In this document: positions 51,795 through 61,037 of the stretch, piece by piece
How positions within the stretch are numbered: the stretch's first letter is position 1
Layout: the number at the start of each line of letters is the position of its first letter
Assembly (NCBI GenBank): GCA_035276685.1
Contig: DATELK010000086.1
Location: forward strand, 41,476-105,475
Length of the DNA: 64,000 nt
Direction of reading: 5' to 3'
Origin: JACVRN01 sp035276685
Lineage (GTDB): Bacteria > Acidobacteriota > Blastocatellia > Pyrinomonadales > Pyrinomonadaceae
Program-made: the position numbers and the translations under genes
Notes under the pieces: generated by a model
Seen by the model: only the letters and a program-made list of their open reading frames with translations
Databases searched by the model: none
What the model was told of the DNA's origin: nothing

Positions 51795-53729
51795 ATGTGT
51801 GGTATTTGCGGAGTTTGGGAGTACGGCGCGGCGGGCCAGCCTGTTTCGCTTTCGCTCGTAGAGCGCATGCGCGACGTGATGCCGCATCGCGGGCCGGACG
51901 ATGCGGGCGCGCTCATTTTTGACCGTGGGCGCGGAGGCTTCGGCCATCGCAGGCTCTCTATTGTTGACTTATCGGAGGCGGGCCACCAGCCCATGCGCGG
52001 CTGCACGCGAAGGGTCTGGACTACCTTCAACGGCGAGATTTACAACCACGCTTCTTTGAGAGAAGGACTTGAGAAGCGAGGCCACCGCTACGCGTCGCAG
52101 ACGGACACCGAGACCATCGTGCACCTTTACGAAGAGCGCGGGCTGGACTTCGTTCAGGAGATAGAGGGCGACTTCGGCATCGCCATCTGGGACGAAGAGC
52201 GCGAGCGACTCGTGCTCGTGCGCGACCGCATAGGAGTCAAGCCGCTCTACTTCTATCACAAGGGCGGGCGCTTCATCTTCGCCTCTGAGATAAAAGCCAT
52301 CCTCCAGCACCCAACGGTTACGCCCGAAGTTGACGAAGAGGCTCTCTATCATTACCTCACCTTTATGACGACGCCCGCCCCCATGACGCTCTTCCGCGAC
52401 GTGAGGAAGCTGCCAGCGGGCCACATGCTCACCATAGACCGCACGGGCTCTCTCACCATCACTCAGTACTGGGACGCTCTGCCGCCCGAGAAGATTGACA
52501 CGGATAAAAGTGAAGCTGAGCACCGAGCGGAGATTCTTCGCCTGCTGCGCGCCTCCATCGAAAAGCGAATGATGGCGGACGTGCCGTTTGGAGTCTTCCT
52601 GTCGGGCGGCGTGGACTCTTCGGCCAACGTGGCGCTGATGTCGGAGTTGATGTCGCGCCCCGTGAGAACCTTCACCGTGGGCTTCCGAGACCACGAAGAG
52701 CTGAACGAGCTTGAGTCTGCGCGCCGCGTCGCACAGCTCTTCCAGACGGAGCATCACGAGGTCATCATAGGCGAATCCGAGATGAAGAGCTTTCTTCCAG
52801 ACCTCGTGTTTCATCAGGACGAGCCGATTGCAGACCCCGTCTGCGTGCCGCTCTACTACGTCTCGAAGCTGGCGCGCGAGACTGGCACCATCGTCGTGCA
52901 GGTCGGCGAAGGCTCCGACGAAATCTTCAGCGGCTATGACAAGTACGTAAAGAACCTCAGGGTCTATGAGCGCTTCTGGCAGCACGTCGAGCGACTGCCG
53001 CTTGCGGCGCGGCGTGCGGCGAGCGCCGTCGCGCGCCCCGCGCTCTCGGCCACCGGAAAGATGAAGGCGACCGTCGAGCTGCTGAGGCGTATGGGAGAGG
53101 GCGAGCCCATGTTCTGGGGCGGCGCAGTCGTCTACGACGAGACCTCCAAGCCGCGCGTGCTCTCGCCGTGGATGCGAGAGAAGTGGACGGCTCGCTCTTC
53201 TCTGGAAGCCATCAAGCCTTACCTTGAGAGAATCGAAGCGGAGCGCCCGGAATCGGATTTCCTCGCGCGCATGATTTACCTTGAATTGAAGCTCCGCCTG
53301 CCTGAGCTTCTACTGATGCGCGTGGACAAGATAACCATGGCGACATCGGTCGAGGCGCGCGTCCCCTTTCTTGACCACAAGCTGGTAGAGTATGCGCTGG
53401 GCGTGCCGCGCTCGCTGAAAGTCGAAGGCACCACGGGCAAGCACATCCTGAAACGCGCGCTCGAAGACCTGCTGCCGCACGACCTGCTCTACAGCCCGAA
53501 GCGAGGCTTCGGCGCGCCCATTAACGGCTGGTTCCGCGACGACCTCGGCGGCTGGTTCGACGAGCACCTGCTAGGCTCAAGCATGCGGCGGCGTGACTTC
53601 TTCGATTACAAGTTCATCACGCGCATGCTGGACGAGCATCGCCGCCACGCCTACGATTGGAGCTTTCATCTCTGGGGCATACTCAACCTGAGCCTCTGGT
53701 ACGACCGCTGGATAGAGCGCTCCGTCTAA
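51795..53729 (+). CDS. asnB: Glutamine-dependent asparagine synthase-type amidotransferase, copy 1
   Basis: 644 residues. Cys2 (MCGICGVW) is the glutaminase nucleophile, with PHRGPDDAGAL, NGEIYNH and GDFGIAIWD in the same domain. The synthetase domain has the ATP-binding loop FGVFLSGGVDSSANVALMSE and EGSDEIFSGYDKY. Such enzymes amidate aspartate or, in polysaccharide clusters, are thought to amidate a uronic-acid sugar. Position directly upstream of the flippase gene favours the second role, but this is inference. A second, more distant copy is at 61608-63566. Confidence 0.93.
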   Translation: MCGICGVWEYGAAGQPVSLSLVERMRDVMPHRGPDDAGALIFDRGRGGFGHRRLSIVDLSEAGHQPMRGCTRRVWTTFNGEIYNHASLREGLEKRGHRYASQTDTETIVHLYEERGLDFVQEIEGDFGIAIWDEERERLVLVRDRIGVKPLYFYHKGGRFIFASEIKAILQHPTVTPEVDEEALYHYLTFMTTPAPMTLFRDVRKLPAGHMLTIDRTGSLTITQYWDALPPEKIDTDKSEAEHRAEILRLLRASIEKRMMADVPFGVFLSGGVDSSANVALMSELMSRPVRTFTVGFRDHEELNELESARRVAQLFQTEHHEVIIGESEMKSFLPDLVFHQDEPIADPVCVPLYYVSKLARETGTIVVQVGEGSDEIFSGYDKYVKNLRVYERFWQHVERLPLAARRAASAVARPALSATGKMKATVELLRRMGEGEPMFWGGAVVYDETSKPRVLSPWMREKWTARSSLEAIKPYLERIEAERPESDFLARMIYLELKLRLPELLLMRVDKITMATSVEARVPFLDHKLVEYALGVPRSLKVEGTTGKHILKRALEDLLPHDLLYSPKRGFGAPINGWFRDDLGGWFDEHLLGSSMRRRDFFDYKFITRMLDEHRRHAYDWSFHLWGILNLSLWYDRWIERSV

Positions 53730-53738
53730 GGCGGATTA

Positions 53739-55106
53739 TTGGAAGTGACGCCGACAGAGAAGACGAAAACAAGCACGAGCGAAGCGCCGCGCCGCCGCTT
53801 CTCGACGCACGTCGCGTGGACTTTGACGGCGAGGCTGCTGATTCTGGCGGGCAGCCTTGCGGCGGGCATCATAGTGGCGCGTGTGCTTGGCGCGGAGGGC
53901 TTAGGCACGCTCACGGTCATTAACGTGACGGTCGCGCTCGTCCTGCAACTCGGGTGCGCGGGTCTTCCTTCGGCCAACACCTACTTCATCTCTCGTGACC
54001 GCAGGGAGCTTGCGCCCGTCTGGGCCAACGCGCTGCTCTTCGGACTCGTGGCGGGCACACTTCTGGCCGCAGGAGTTTCGTGCCTCGCCTACCTGCGCCC
54101 GACTCTACTGGGCAACGTTCCCTTACAGCTGCTTCTCATCGCAGCCGTCTCAATCCCGTTTCAGCTTGTGACCTTACTCGGCCTCAACGTCCTTCTGGGC
54201 ATAGACCGCGTCGGCCAGTTCAACCTTATGGACGCGCTCGCGCAAGCCTTCGTGCTCGTCAACACGGTCGCGGCGCTCGTGGTTCTGGGCGCGGGGCTCA
54301 GGGCGCTGGTCGCGCTCAATACAATAGTCAGTGCGCTAATGTGCGCGGCGGTCGTAGTTGTGATAGGCCGCGCGATTAGTAGAGTACGCGAGCGCAGGGC
54401 GTTTCAGTTGGATGCGGAGCTTCTGAGGCGCATGGCACGCTACGGCATGAAGTTTCACGTGGCGGTCGTGGCATCGCTTCTGATATTTCGCGCAGACCTG
54501 CTCATCGTCAATCACTTTCGCGGAGAGGCCGAGGCGGGCAGCTACGCCGTGGCGTCGCAGATGGCCATGCTGCTGATGATGCTGCCGGGCGTCATAGCCA
54601 CGCTCATCTTCCCGCGCGTCACGGCCGCAGGGGACGTGGAGGGCCGACTGATTATGCGCGCCACGCGCTACACGAGCTTTGTCATGCTGCTGGTTTGTCT
54701 GGCGGCTGCGCCCATGGCCTTCCTGCTTCCACTTCTATACGGCGCAGAGTTCGCGGACGTGCCGGTTCAGTTGCTGATTCTGCTGCCGGGAGTTTATCTG
54801 GTTGGCGTGGAATCCGTCCTCGTGCAGTATTTCAGCGGGACGGGGCTGCCCGCAGCGATTCCTCTCTTCTGGCTTGCGACTCTAATGCTGAACGTACTGC
54901 TGAACCTCCTGTTCGTCCCGGCCTACGGCGCGCGTGCGGCGGCTCTCTCTTCGACCGCGAGCTACGCTCTTATCTTCCTGCTCGTCACCTTCTACTTCAG
55001 CGCGAAGACCGGCAACCGCTTCTCTCAGACTTTCATCATGGGGCGCGGCGAGCTGCGCGAGCTGTTCTCTCTCATCAGAAGAAGCTCCGAGGTGCAGAGC
55101 GCATGA
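53739..55106 (+). CDS. Polysaccharide flippase (Wzx/MVF-like)
   Basis: 455 residues with about 12-14 membrane helices. The start is TTG 53739 or GTG 53745; neither has a strong ribosome site. The N-terminus RFSTHVAWTLTARLLILAGS, followed by GIIVARVLGAEGLGTLTV, is typical of polysaccharide_synt flippases that move lipid-linked repeat units across the inner membrane. The central RADLLIVNHFRGEAEAGSYA is a second family marker. Its stop overlaps the next ATG by ATGA, placing it firmly in the sugar operon. Confidence 0.92.
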   Translation: MEVTPTEKTKTSTSEAPRRRFSTHVAWTLTARLLILAGSLAAGIIVARVLGAEGLGTLTVINVTVALVLQLGCAGLPSANTYFISRDRRELAPVWANALLFGLVAGTLLAAGVSCLAYLRPTLLGNVPLQLLLIAAVSIPFQLVTLLGLNVLLGIDRVGQFNLMDALAQAFVLVNTVAALVVLGAGLRALVALNTIVSALMCAAVVVVIGRAISRVRERRAFQLDAELLRRMARYGMKFHVAVVASLLIFRADLLIVNHFRGEAEAGSYAVASQMAMLLMMLPGVIATLIFPRVTAAGDVEGRLIMRATRYTSFVMLLVCLAAAPMAFLLPLLYGAEFADVPVQLLILLPGVYLVGVESVLVQYFSGTGLPAAIPLFWLATLMLNVLLNLLFVPAYGARAAALSSTASYALIFLLVTFYFSAKTGNRFSQTFIMGRGELRELFSLIRRSSEVQSA

Positions 55107-55894
55107 CGGGGCCGCAAGCGGAAGAGCGAGAAGACCTGTGGGGTTATAGAAAGCGGCTGAGCTTTGTGCGCGAGTCTGTCAGGGAAGCGTTTCCCGCAAG
55201 AGCGCCGAAGGAGATGCGCGTGCTGGACGTGGGCTGCGGCAACGGCTCGCAGCTGGCCCTGCCCTTGGCGCGCGGCGGCTTTCACTTGAAGGGCGTGGAC
55301 ACGGACGCGCGCTCTATTGAGCACGCCCGTCGCCTCGCGGAAGGGATGACGAATCTGGAACTCGCCTGCGCGCGTGTGGAAGAGCTACCCCTGTCAGAGC
55401 TTTATGAAGTAGTGATTCTCTCCGAAGTGTTAGAGCATCTGGCAGAGCCGGAAAAGCTTCTCTCTGAGAGCGCGAGGCGAATGGCGGCGGGCGGCATCAT
55501 GATTGTCACCGTGCCGAACGGTTACGGAGAGTTCGAGATTGATTCGTGGGTCTTTCGTAAATTGAGGCTGCAAAGAGTGGTGGACGCCTTTGCTAATAGC
55601 AGCCGCGACGTGCTCGGCTCGACCGACAACACGGAGAGCGGGCACATACAGTTCTTCACGCGCCGCAGGCTGCACAGGCTCTTCGACGCGTGCGGCCTAG
55701 CGCCCTTTCGTCAGGGCGGGGCGAGCTTTCTTGCCGGGCCGATTGCAGGACACGCGCTCGCGCGCTTCGAGAGCTTTATAGAGTGGAACGCGCGCGTGAC
55801 AGACCGTTTGCCGCTCGTGCTTGCAAGCGGCTGGTACTTTGCGCTGCGACGTAAGACTACGAAGAGCGACGAAGCGGAGGCCGCTCGACTATGA
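55103..55894 (+). CDS. Class I SAM-dependent methyltransferase
   Basis: 263 residues from ATG 55103, which overlaps the flippase stop; the longer open frame upstream is a shadow. SAM-binding motif I is VLDVGCGNGSQLALPLARGG, with VDTDARSIEHAR as motif II and VVILSEVLEHLAEP as motif III. This is the UbiE/COQ5-like fold, common in glycan clusters for sugar or lipid methylation. The C-terminal part contains a hydrophobic membrane-edge segment. The glycosyltransferase ATG overlaps its TGA. Confidence 0.9.
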   Translation: MTGPQAEEREDLWGYRKRLSFVRESVREAFPARAPKEMRVLDVGCGNGSQLALPLARGGFHLKGVDTDARSIEHARRLAEGMTNLELACARVEELPLSELYEVVILSEVLEHLAEPEKLLSESARRMAAGGIMIVTVPNGYGEFEIDSWVFRKLRLQRVVDAFANSSRDVLGSTDNTESGHIQFFTRRRLHRLFDACGLAPFRQGGASFLAGPIAGHALARFESFIEWNARVTDRLPLVLASGWYFALRRKTTKSDEAEAARL

Positions 55895-57537
55895 GAGTGG
55901 TTCTGCTGAGCTTGAGCGGCGACCTGGACGTGGCGCGCGTGCGGCTGCGCGGGCTCTACCCGGAAGACGAGCTGGTGGAGCTCCGGCGCGCGGAGGTTGA
56001 AGGCGCGGGCTTTAAACGGAGGCTCGAACGCCTACGCGCTCTCAAGCCGGACGTGCTGGCAATCTTTACAGAGCGCCTTCAGTGGCAGCGCGGACAGAAT
56101 GCCCTCGCGCTCTTCGGCGCGCTCGCCGGGGCGAAAGAAGTCCTGCTCTTCGATTCGCACAACGGGATAAAGACTCACTCTCGCTCGGACGTGCTCACTC
56201 ATGCTCCATTCAGGATGGCGCAGGAGGCGGCGCTGAGCGCCCGTGTCATTGCGCGCTCGTGGCGGCGGCTCAGACAGCTTGAGCGGGATGTACAAAGAGG
56301 TGAAGTGTCGCAGTCATATGCAAGAGCGAAAGATGATGAAGCGGGTCGTTCGCTCTCTATCGCATATCTTCGCGCGACGCCCGGCGCGGGCACGCAGTTC
56401 GGCGGAGCGTCCAGCCACATCAACGGCTTTATCAACGCCGCTATAAAAGAGGGCGCGCGAGTGAGCCTCATCAGCAACGACCGTATAGCGGGACTGGATG
56501 AAGAGCGCGCCGCGCTGACTGTGATAGAGCCTGAGCCTGTGGGGACGACGCGTGCGGCCTTCGACCTCTACAACAATCTGGTCTTCACGCGCGGCGCGGT
56601 CAGCGAGATAAGCGCAAGCCCGCCCGACTTCATATATCAACGCTACAGCCGCTTCACATGGGCGGGCATAGAGGCCGCACTGCACACGGGCAGGCCGCTC
56701 TTTCTGGAATACAACGGCTCGGAGGTCTGGGTCGGGCGGCACTGGGACGCGGCCGGGATGTTCACGCTTCTTGAGCGAGTGGAGCGTTTGAACTTGAAGG
56801 CGGCTGCGCGTATCTTCGTCGTCTCCGAAGTCGAGCGCAGGAACCTGCTGAGCGCAGGCGTCTCGGACGAAAAGATTGTCGTTAATCCGAACGGAGTCGA
56901 CGCGGAAAAATTTCGCCCCCACGTCGGAGGCGAGCACGTTCGCAAAGAGCTTGGGATACGTGATGACGAGACGCTCGCGGGGTTTGTGGGAACCTTCGGC
57001 CCCTGGCACGGCGTGATGGAGCTTGCACGCGCGGCGGCGCTCATCCCCGAAGACGCGCGTCTCAAGTTTCTTCTAATAGGCGCTGGTAAATTGCGCGAAG
57101 AGGTGGAGCGGGTGGTGCGCGAGGCTGGCGTGAATGAGCGCGTGCACTTCGCTGGCGTCGTGGAGCACGAGCGCGTTCCAGCTTATCTGGACGCATGCGA
57201 CGTGCTGGTCTCGCCTCACGTCCCGCTTCAGGACGGGAGCGAGTTCTTCGGCTCGCCCACCAAGCTCTTCGAGTACATGGCCATGGGCAAGGGAATCGTG
57301 GCGAGCCGTTTGGGACAGATTGGCGACGTGCTCAAGGATGAAGAGACGGCACTGCTGGTCGAGCCCGGCGACGTGAGTCAACTGTCGGAGGCGCTTCTGA
57401 GGCTCGCACGCTCGCCGGAGCTGCGAGAGCGCATGGGCCGCGCCGCACGCGCGCGGGCCGTAGAGCATCACACCTGGACGCACAACGCGCGAAGAGTGCT
57501 GGACGCCTATCGCTTATATGTTGAGGAAGGAAATTAA
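55891..57537 (+). CDS. GT4-type glycosyltransferase with extra N-terminal domain
   Basis: 548 residues. Residues 1-150 are an extra region unlike the core GT4 fold, ending in a polar segment. The GT-B core follows: GAGTQFGGASSHINGFINAA as the N-lobe glycine loop, then AGFVGTFGPWHGVMELARAA and the C-lobe nucleotide-sugar site SPHVPLQDGSEFFGSPTKLF followed by EYMAMGKGIVASRLGQI. The Glu-x7-Glu type motif of retaining GT4 enzymes corresponds to the EFFGSPTKLFEYM region. It transfers a sugar from a nucleotide donor in polysaccharide assembly; sugar identity is unknown. The stop codon lies inside a family A palindrome. Confidence 0.92.
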   Translation: MRVVLLSLSGDLDVARVRLRGLYPEDELVELRRAEVEGAGFKRRLERLRALKPDVLAIFTERLQWQRGQNALALFGALAGAKEVLLFDSHNGIKTHSRSDVLTHAPFRMAQEAALSARVIARSWRRLRQLERDVQRGEVSQSYARAKDDEAGRSLSIAYLRATPGAGTQFGGASSHINGFINAAIKEGARVSLISNDRIAGLDEERAALTVIEPEPVGTTRAAFDLYNNLVFTRGAVSEISASPPDFIYQRYSRFTWAGIEAALHTGRPLFLEYNGSEVWVGRHWDAAGMFTLLERVERLNLKAAARIFVVSEVERRNLLSAGVSDEKIVVNPNGVDAEKFRPHVGGEHVRKELGIRDDETLAGFVGTFGPWHGVMELARAAALIPEDARLKFLLIGAGKLREEVERVVREAGVNERVHFAGVVEHERVPAYLDACDVLVSPHVPLQDGSEFFGSPTKLFEYMAMGKGIVASRLGQIGDVLKDEETALLVEPGDVSQLSEALLRLARSPELRERMGRAARARAVEHHTWTHNARRVLDAYRLYVEEGN

Positions 57538-57620
57538 CAGGGATAGACAGGATGCACAGGATAAAGATAAAACAATAGCTCTTCTTTTATCCTGCATATC
57601 CTGTCCATCCTGTTTGAATC
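57532..57620. repeat. Dispersed palindromic repeat, family A, copy 6
   Basis: Left arm AATTAACAGGGATAGACAGG begins inside the glycosyltransferase stop (AAT-TAA); right arm TTATCCTGCATATCCTGTCC ends CATCCTGTTTGAATC, as at 38114-38200. It separates the glycosyltransferase from the next methyltransferase. Confidence 0.92.
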
Positions 57621-57651
57621 TTCCTCTGGTTAAACCGCAGCTCAGGGAATC

Positions 57652-58497
57652 ATGACGCCGATTTCGTTTCAGGAATTTGATAAAGTCTATCAGCTTGCGG
57701 TAGGCCGTGTCTTCCGGCACTGGACGCCCGAGATGCAGCGACAGATAGCGCAGCACTGTTACAGTTGGAGCCCCGAGCTATTCGACTTCAAAAGCTATCT
57801 GGAGGCTTCTTCGATTCGCTTCTACAGGGCCTATAGCCGCATGAGCGCGGCCGACGAGAGCTATTCGGTCTGCGACGTGGGCGGCTTCTGGGGCGTGCTG
57901 CCTTTGACGCTGAAGGAGCTTGGCTACCGTGTGGCCATGACGGAATCGCTCAAATACTATAATGGCTCCTTCGACGCCCTCTTTGATTTCATAAGGGGGC
58001 GCGGCGTGGAGATTTTCGATTACGACCCGTTTGAGGAAGACGCGCGGCTCGACCGCCAGTTCGACGTGGTGACGCTGATGGCCGTGCTTGAGCATTACCC
58101 GCACTCGCACCGGACGCTGATGAGGAACGTCTCGACATTGATGAAGCCGTTGGGCAGGCTCTACTTGGAGGTGCCGAACCTTGCCTACTGGCCCAAGCGC
58201 ATAGAGCTTTTGAAGGGTCGTACGCCGCTCGCGCACATCTCTGATGTCTACCGCTCTGACGTTCCCTTCATAGGCCATCATCACGAGTTCACCATGCCGG
58301 AGCTGAGAGAGCTTGCGCGCCTGAGCGGCCTGCGCGTCGTCGCGGAAGACTTCTACAACTACACGCCCGGGAGCTTCCCGAACCTGAAGATGATGGTGCG
58401 CCGTCCCTTTCAGTTCATGGCGTTCATCTTGCTGAAAGAGGCGCGCGAGTGTCTGGCCGTCTGGTGCGAGCGCGACGGCGGCGGAGGCGAAGTGTGA
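57652..58497 (+). CDS. SAM-dependent methyltransferase of the polysaccharide cluster
   Basis: 281 residues. The SAM-binding region is SVCDVGGFWGVLPLTLKELG, a variant of the usual GxGxG, with VVTLMAVLEHYPHSHRTLM and LYLEVPNLAYWPKRIELLKG further on. The N-terminal 70 residues are helical and specific to this subgroup, and residues about 200-260 contain HHHEFTMPELRELA. The acceptor may be a lipid or sugar intermediate. Its stop overlaps the next gene's GTG by four bases. Confidence 0.88.
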   Translation: MTPISFQEFDKVYQLAVGRVFRHWTPEMQRQIAQHCYSWSPELFDFKSYLEASSIRFYRAYSRMSAADESYSVCDVGGFWGVLPLTLKELGYRVAMTESLKYYNGSFDALFDFIRGRGVEIFDYDPFEEDARLDRQFDVVTLMAVLEHYPHSHRTLMRNVSTLMKPLGRLYLEVPNLAYWPKRIELLKGRTPLAHISDVYRSDVPFIGHHHEFTMPELRELARLSGLRVVAEDFYNYTPGSFPNLKMMVRRPFQFMAFILLKEARECLAVWCERDGGGGEV

Positions 58498-59315
58498 AGC
58501 AAACTGACGTTGCCTTAAAAGAGGAGAAGCAGCGTGCGCGCGAGCAGTGGGGTCAAGACCCCTGCGGCGAAATCTACGGGCGCGAGTACGAGTTCGGCAC
58601 GCGAGAGTTCTTTGACCGAGTGGAGCGACATCGCTACGAAGAGTACGCGCCGTGGATGCCTGAGGTGATGGGCTTCAACGATTTTAAGGGAGCGCGGCTG
58701 CTTGAGATTGGCTGCGGCATGGGCACAGACCTGCTACAGTTTGCGCGTGGCGGCGCGCGTGTCACGGGCGCAGACCTCACGCCGCGCTCGGTCGAGATTT
58801 CCAAAAAACGTTTCGGCCTTTACGGGATGGCGGGAGAGTTCGTCATCACGGACGGCGAGCGCCTGCCCTTCCGCGATGAATCCTTCGACGTGGTCTACTC
58901 GAACGGCGTGCTTCATCACACGCCCGGAACGGACGCGGCCATCGCGGAAGCTCATAGAGTGCTCAAGCGCGGCGGCACGGCCAAAGTCATGCTCTATCAT
59001 CGCAACTCGCTGGCCTACTGGGGAGAGCTTTTCTTGCGTCGCGGGCTCCTGGGCGGAGAGCTCCTGCGCGGGCGCTCCATGAGCGACGTGATGAGCCGAT
59101 GGGTAGAGATTTCAACTGCCGATGCGAGGCCCCTCGTTAAAGTCTACAGCCGCCGCGAGGCTCAATCGCTCTTCCGTGCGTTCAGCCACGTCGAGACGGC
59201 GGTGGAGCAGCTTACCCGGCCAGAGCTTCGCTTCCTCAAGCACATCCCCGAAAGCCTCTTCCGCCGCCTCCGTCAAACAGCGGGCTGGAACGTCATCATC
59301 ACCGCGAAGAAGTAG
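58494..59315 (+). CDS. Class I SAM-dependent methyltransferase (UbiE-like)
   Basis: 273 residues from GTG 58494, which overlaps the previous stop as GTGA and has GGAGG upstream. The SAM loop is LLEIGCGMGTDLLQFARGGA, followed by GADLTPRSVEISKKR, DGERLPFRDESFDVVYSNGV and LHHTPGTDAAIAEAHRVLK. A C-terminal extension of about 80 residues (YHRNSLAYWGELFLRRGLL onward) occurs in methyltransferases from glycan clusters. It is the last + strand gene of this segment; three minus-strand genes follow. Confidence 0.9.
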   Translation: MKQTDVALKEEKQRAREQWGQDPCGEIYGREYEFGTREFFDRVERHRYEEYAPWMPEVMGFNDFKGARLLEIGCGMGTDLLQFARGGARVTGADLTPRSVEISKKRFGLYGMAGEFVITDGERLPFRDESFDVVYSNGVLHHTPGTDAAIAEAHRVLKRGGTAKVMLYHRNSLAYWGELFLRRGLLGGELLRGRSMSDVMSRWVEISTADARPLVKVYSRREAQSLFRAFSHVETAVEQLTRPELRFLKHIPESLFRRLRQTAGWNVIITAKK

Positions 59316-59324
59316 ACTGAACTC

Positions 59325-60365
59325 TTAAGGCTTAGGGCCGACCGAGACTATGCGCTCTATGAGCTTGGGGTCGTCGGGCAGGAGGCCTACTTTTGAGAGG
59401 CGTGGGGTCAGCTCCATCCAGTTTTTGTCTATCTGGAAGACGCGGCGGAAGAGCGGGAGGGACTCGTCTACGCGGTTCATGTTGACTAGAGCTACGGCGT
59501 GCCAGTAAATCATCTCGGCGTTGTCGGGCATGAGGCGCTCTGCGGCAGAGTACTCTCTGAGAGCGCCTTCGTTGTCCTTGCGCTCCACAGCGAGGTCGCC
59601 CGCGTTCATGTGGTTGTAGGCGCGCTGCAAGGTGACGAGGCGACGCAGCTCCTTCAAAGGCTCGGGGTTGTCGTCAACCCGCAGGTCGAAGATGCGGTCG
59701 GCCCAGGGACGGCCAGTGGGCTTGCCCGTGACTACTATCAGCGCGGCGGATTGACGCCCGCGTATGTCGCCGCCCGCGGCCTGAGCGGCTTCGAGCGCGG
59801 CCATCATGCGCTCGGCAAGGTCGCCCTTGGTCTTACGAAAGGCTTCGGCCATGGCGGGCCAAATCCTCTCGTTCGCCATCAGGTTGGCCTGCACGGAGAA
59901 GTTTTCGCCGACTACATGACCGGCCGCCGGGATGTCCTTCGAGCCAGTCCACGCGTCCACGCGACCCGCAGCGTCAATCATAGCCACCTGCCGAACGTCG
60001 CGCCCGGCATCTCCTGCCAGCAGAGCCTTCAGCGCTTCGGGCGCGCTCCTTCCGGCACGCATCAGGTCCAGACCGAGCTTTCCGTATGAAGGGTCTACGA
60101 AGGACTGAGTGGCGACGGCCCCTACGCCCGCCTCGGCCCAGGGCACGATTGCTCCGACCGAGAACCAGTGCGACTGAACGGCCACGCCCAACTCGCCCGT
60201 AGCAGGGTCTCTAGCCACAATCGAAAAGGTATGAACGGGACGAAGCAGCACCTTGGGCTCACTTGTGTTCGGCTCGCTCGTGCGCGTGCCTTCCTGCGCT
60301 CCCGCTCGCACAGGATGCGACGCGAACAGGAGCGCGGCCACCAGCACAAACACGCATAAAGGCAA
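59325..60365 (-). CDS. Exported DUF1028 (Ntn-hydrolase-like) protein with TPR tail
   Basis: 346 residues if translation starts at TTG 60365, giving the signal peptide LPLCVFVLVAALLFASHPVR. The open frame extends to an ATG at 60473, but that part is made of palindromic repeat sequence and overlaps the TM2 gene, so the downstream start is preferred. The DUF1028 core begins VHTFSIVARDPATGELGVAV and includes QSFVDPSYGKLGLDLMRAG and FSVQANLMANERIWPAMAEA. DUF1028 proteins resemble Ntn-hydrolases but lack a proven activity. The last 110 residues contain TPR-like helices (ALREYSAAERLMPDNAEMIY). Confidence 0.82.
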   Translation of the reverse strand: MPLCVFVLVAALLFASHPVRAGAQEGTRTSEPNTSEPKVLLRPVHTFSIVARDPATGELGVAVQSHWFSVGAIVPWAEAGVGAVATQSFVDPSYGKLGLDLMRAGRSAPEALKALLAGDAGRDVRQVAMIDAAGRVDAWTGSKDIPAAGHVVGENFSVQANLMANERIWPAMAEAFRKTKGDLAERMMAALEAAQAAGGDIRGRQSAALIVVTGKPTGRPWADRIFDLRVDDNPEPLKELRRLVTLQRAYNHMNAGDLAVERKDNEGALREYSAAERLMPDNAEMIYWHAVALVNMNRVDESLPLFRRVFQIDKNWMELTPRLSKVGLLPDDPKLIERIVSVGPKP

Positions 60366-60463
60366 GGCAGAAGTCAGAGTGCAGAATGATGAATGAAGTG
60401 CTGATTCAAACTTGAATGCTCTCTCTTCACTTCTGCACTTTGCCTTCTGCATTCTGCGTTTTC
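60362..60463. repeat. Dispersed palindromic repeat, family B, copy 2
   Basis: Left arm GCAGAAGTCAGAGTGCAGAA with TGATGAATG; right arm CTTCTGCACTTTGCCTTCTG with CATTCTGCG. It occupies the entire space between the DUF1028 and TM2 genes and leaves the minus-strand frame open, so automatic start calls for the DUF1028 gene are likely to be too long. Confidence 0.88.
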
Positions 60464-60850
60464 TCAGAACCATCCCTTCTTGTTCTGTATGTAGGTTCTG
60501 ACGAAATCTTCGTCGGATTTGGTCAGGTAGATGATTCCTTCTATGGTGCCTACGATAGCGCCCAGGCCGCAGGTGATAAAGGTAAGGGCGATTTGAATGA
60601 GCCCTTCCGTCGTGTAGCCCAGTATGAACTTGTGAACGCCGAAGCCTCCGGCAACTATGCCTAGGATTCCGGCCATGACCTTCTTCTCCGCGCCCGGTAT
60701 CTGCGTGGTGGCGGGCGTGCTGCCGTAGCCCTGCTGCACGGGCTGGTAACCTGCGCCGCCACCGGCGCTCGACAGGGGCGACTGGCAGGCGTAGCAGACC
60801 TGAGCCGTGTCAGCGTTCTGCGCGTTACATCTGGGACAATAAATAGCCAT
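60464..60850 (-). CDS. TM2-domain membrane protein with N-terminal zinc ribbon
   Basis: 128 residues. A zinc-ribbon-like CPRCNAQNADTAQVCYAC sits at residues 5-22. A Gly/Gln/Pro-rich linker follows. The TM2 domain contains two helices separated by a short turn: AGILGIVAGGFGVHKFILGY and IALTFITCGLGAIVGTIEGI, with the conserved GxxGxHKFYLG-type motif. TM2 proteins are common in bacteria, with no agreed function. Confidence 0.88.
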   Translation of the reverse strand: MAIYCPRCNAQNADTAQVCYACQSPLSSAGGGAGYQPVQQGYGSTPATTQIPGAEKKVMAGILGIVAGGFGVHKFILGYTTEGLIQIALTFITCGLGAIVGTIEGIIYLTKSDEDFVRTYIQNKKGWF

Positions 60851-60905
60851 TGGGGATTTTACTCCTATGTTGAATTAAGCTTTGGAAATGTTGAGGCGCT
60901 CTTGA

Positions 60906-60978
60906 ATGACCCACGCGCGCCGTGGCAGAAGAGAGGCCAAGGGAGGCCTCCCTCCTCTTTGCAGCGCGCGTGAGTCAT
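60906..60978. repeat. GC-rich imperfect hairpin between the TM2 and CD225-like genes
   Basis: ATGACCCACGCGCGC at 60906-60920 faces GCGCGCGTGAGTCAT at 60964-60978, 14 of 15 bases paired, and GAGGCC/GGCCTC pairs again inside. It lies between two small membrane protein genes and may act as a terminator of the CD225-like gene. Confidence 0.7.
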
Positions 60979-61037
60979 CGAAACTAACTTATGCGAGAAC
61001 CGAAGCGCTCCTGGGGCCAGGACAGAGGCCCGCCTCT

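Noticed and set aside
53657..53923. Small + strand frame spanning the asnB end and flippase start
   Set aside because: It overlaps two well-supported genes in another frame and has low-complexity composition typical of a shadow frame.
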